Source of the DNA: Dasyornis broadbenti
Taxonomy: Eukaryota; Chordata; Aves; Passeriformes; Dasyornithidae
Assembly: GCA_013397935.1 (NCBI GenBank)
Contig: VZRN01001305.1
Coordinates: forward strand, 1,331,492 to 1,395,491
Direction: 5' to 3'
DNA length: 64,000 bases
Under the pieces are notes generated by a model, which had not been told where the DNA came from, made no database searches, and worked only from the letters and a program-made list of their open reading frames with translations. Position numbers and translations under genes: made by a program. The first letter of the stretch is position 1, and every line of letters starts with the position of its first letter. Of this stretch, positions 63,009 through 64,000 are shown one piece after another.

Positions 63009-64000
63009 CTGTGAGAAAGGAGGCATAATATCAGCACACAAGTTGGATGTTCTTTAGCAAAACTAGTACAGAAGTCTTAAGAGAACTGTGAAACCATATG
63101 ACTAGCAAAACCAAAAGCTGGCTCTATTCTAAAACTGTTTTCCCACACTAGACTAGACTGCCTAAGACCAAGAAAAATTACTGCGAGTTTAATGTTTGTT
63201 ACAATTCCTCCACTCAAAATACAGTGTATGTAATGTTTTGTATTAATGCTTTGGAAGCTTCTCCTCCCTTTGGCTGAAATGAATAGGGCTTTAGTTCAGA
63301 GTGAAAATAAGGGAGAGGGAAGAGGAAAAAAGAAAAACCACAGATTACTCAGCGCAAAAAAATCATTCCATGAATCACGGCTGGCAGAGTTCCCTGACAG
63401 GATGGGAGAAAAATCAGCAGTTGGTTGTAGCAACATCTGCAAATACACTGAATCCAGTGCAGCCCCACTATTAACTCTTCTGCTTCTGGGGGTTCCAGAT
63501 ACTGAATCTTTCTGTGTTTTTAGAATGGGTTTTACTTATTGTGTGAGTATTTCAAGTAGTTTATTTGGACTAATGAGAATGACTCACAAAAATCTACACA
63601 TAAAGCTCCAGTATGCAAAGAAAGTATAAAATACTTCTCCCAAGAGTTACAATTATCACACAAGCATTACAAAATAACCACAGTGCTATGATATTAGAAT
63701 TCATGTATTACCATTCATACTTTAAGTCCAGAATACCTTTTACTGCATGACTTTTGAACTACCTGAAGAAATTGGGGCTTGTCCACTTAAAATGTATATA
63801 TTCTAAAATTAGAGGGGGGTTTAATCTTTTAATGCAGAAAGATCCACTATAGAAGCAGAAGGTAAATCCTACACCTACATATAATCTCTCCTCACCATGG
63901 TAACTTTGCTTCTAATTTGATCTGTGTGTATTTTAAACAGAAAGCTATTTTTCATGTGTTAATAAACACTTTACTGAATAGCTTGTCTATACAGAAAGTC
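63009..64000 (-). other. Start of a further SH3D19 intron, right edge
   Basis: Upstream of the 40-nt exon. No convincing exon ending in phase 1 was found here, so the preceding exon should lie beyond the window. Confidence 0.6.

Noticed and set aside
63246..63629. 127-codon plus-strand frame, the longest outside the large exon and CR1 copies
   Set aside because: Mixed low-complexity start, no recognised motif, and no promoter or splice context. Likely chance.
63894..63920. Possible upstream coding exon ending CATG|GTGAGG
   Set aside because: The donor looks acceptable, but the nearest acceptor gives only about 26 bases without a good pyrimidine tract. Nothing supports its coding content.

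Overview
This window is vertebrate nuclear DNA, most likely from a bird. It is AT-rich, has small exons in long introns, holds several CR1 LINE fragments (one ending in the usual ATTCTGTGATTCTATGA-type tail), and carries one copy of a dispersed repeat that I recall as an avian LTR family. There are no prokaryotic genes, operons or CRISPR arrays.

Nearly the whole window is one gene on the minus strand: SH3D19 (also called EVE-1 or Kryn), an adaptor with a proline-rich N-terminal half and SH3 domains at the C-terminus. Transcription runs right to left. I could place 19 coding exons with canonical GT/AG borders and unbroken reading phase, from 63008 down to the TGA stop at 2140-2138. Joined, they encode 995 residues. 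A 20th exon homologous to the first SH3 domain has a damaged splice donor. The promoter and the first exon(s) lie beyond the right edge.

Region by region: 1-2137 is the 3' UTR and downstream sequence. 2138-12485 is a dense cluster of exons for the SH3 domains and the linker before them. 14460-20446 holds three linker exons in longer introns. 20447-31328 is a 10.9 kb intron with an LTR-type repeat. 31329-33510 holds the large 996-nt proline-rich exon and two neighbours. 34724-35708 holds a 43-nt exon and a strong but frame-breaking 41-nt optional exon. 41764-41804 and 62969-63008 are two micro-exons. The 21 kb intron between them contains a cluster of CR1 copies at 52.1-58.4 kb.

The protein should act as a cytoplasmic scaffold. 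Its many PxxP segments, one PPxY and one DPF motif can recruit partners, and SH3 domains 2-5 bind proline-rich tails such as those of ADAM proteases. The most notable observation is the SH3-1 exon. The base expected to begin its splice donor is A instead of G, so GTAAGC reads ATAAGC. Skipping this exon keeps the frame, while the nearby GT sites tested lead to a stop. I did not find evidence for a wholly new biological system.
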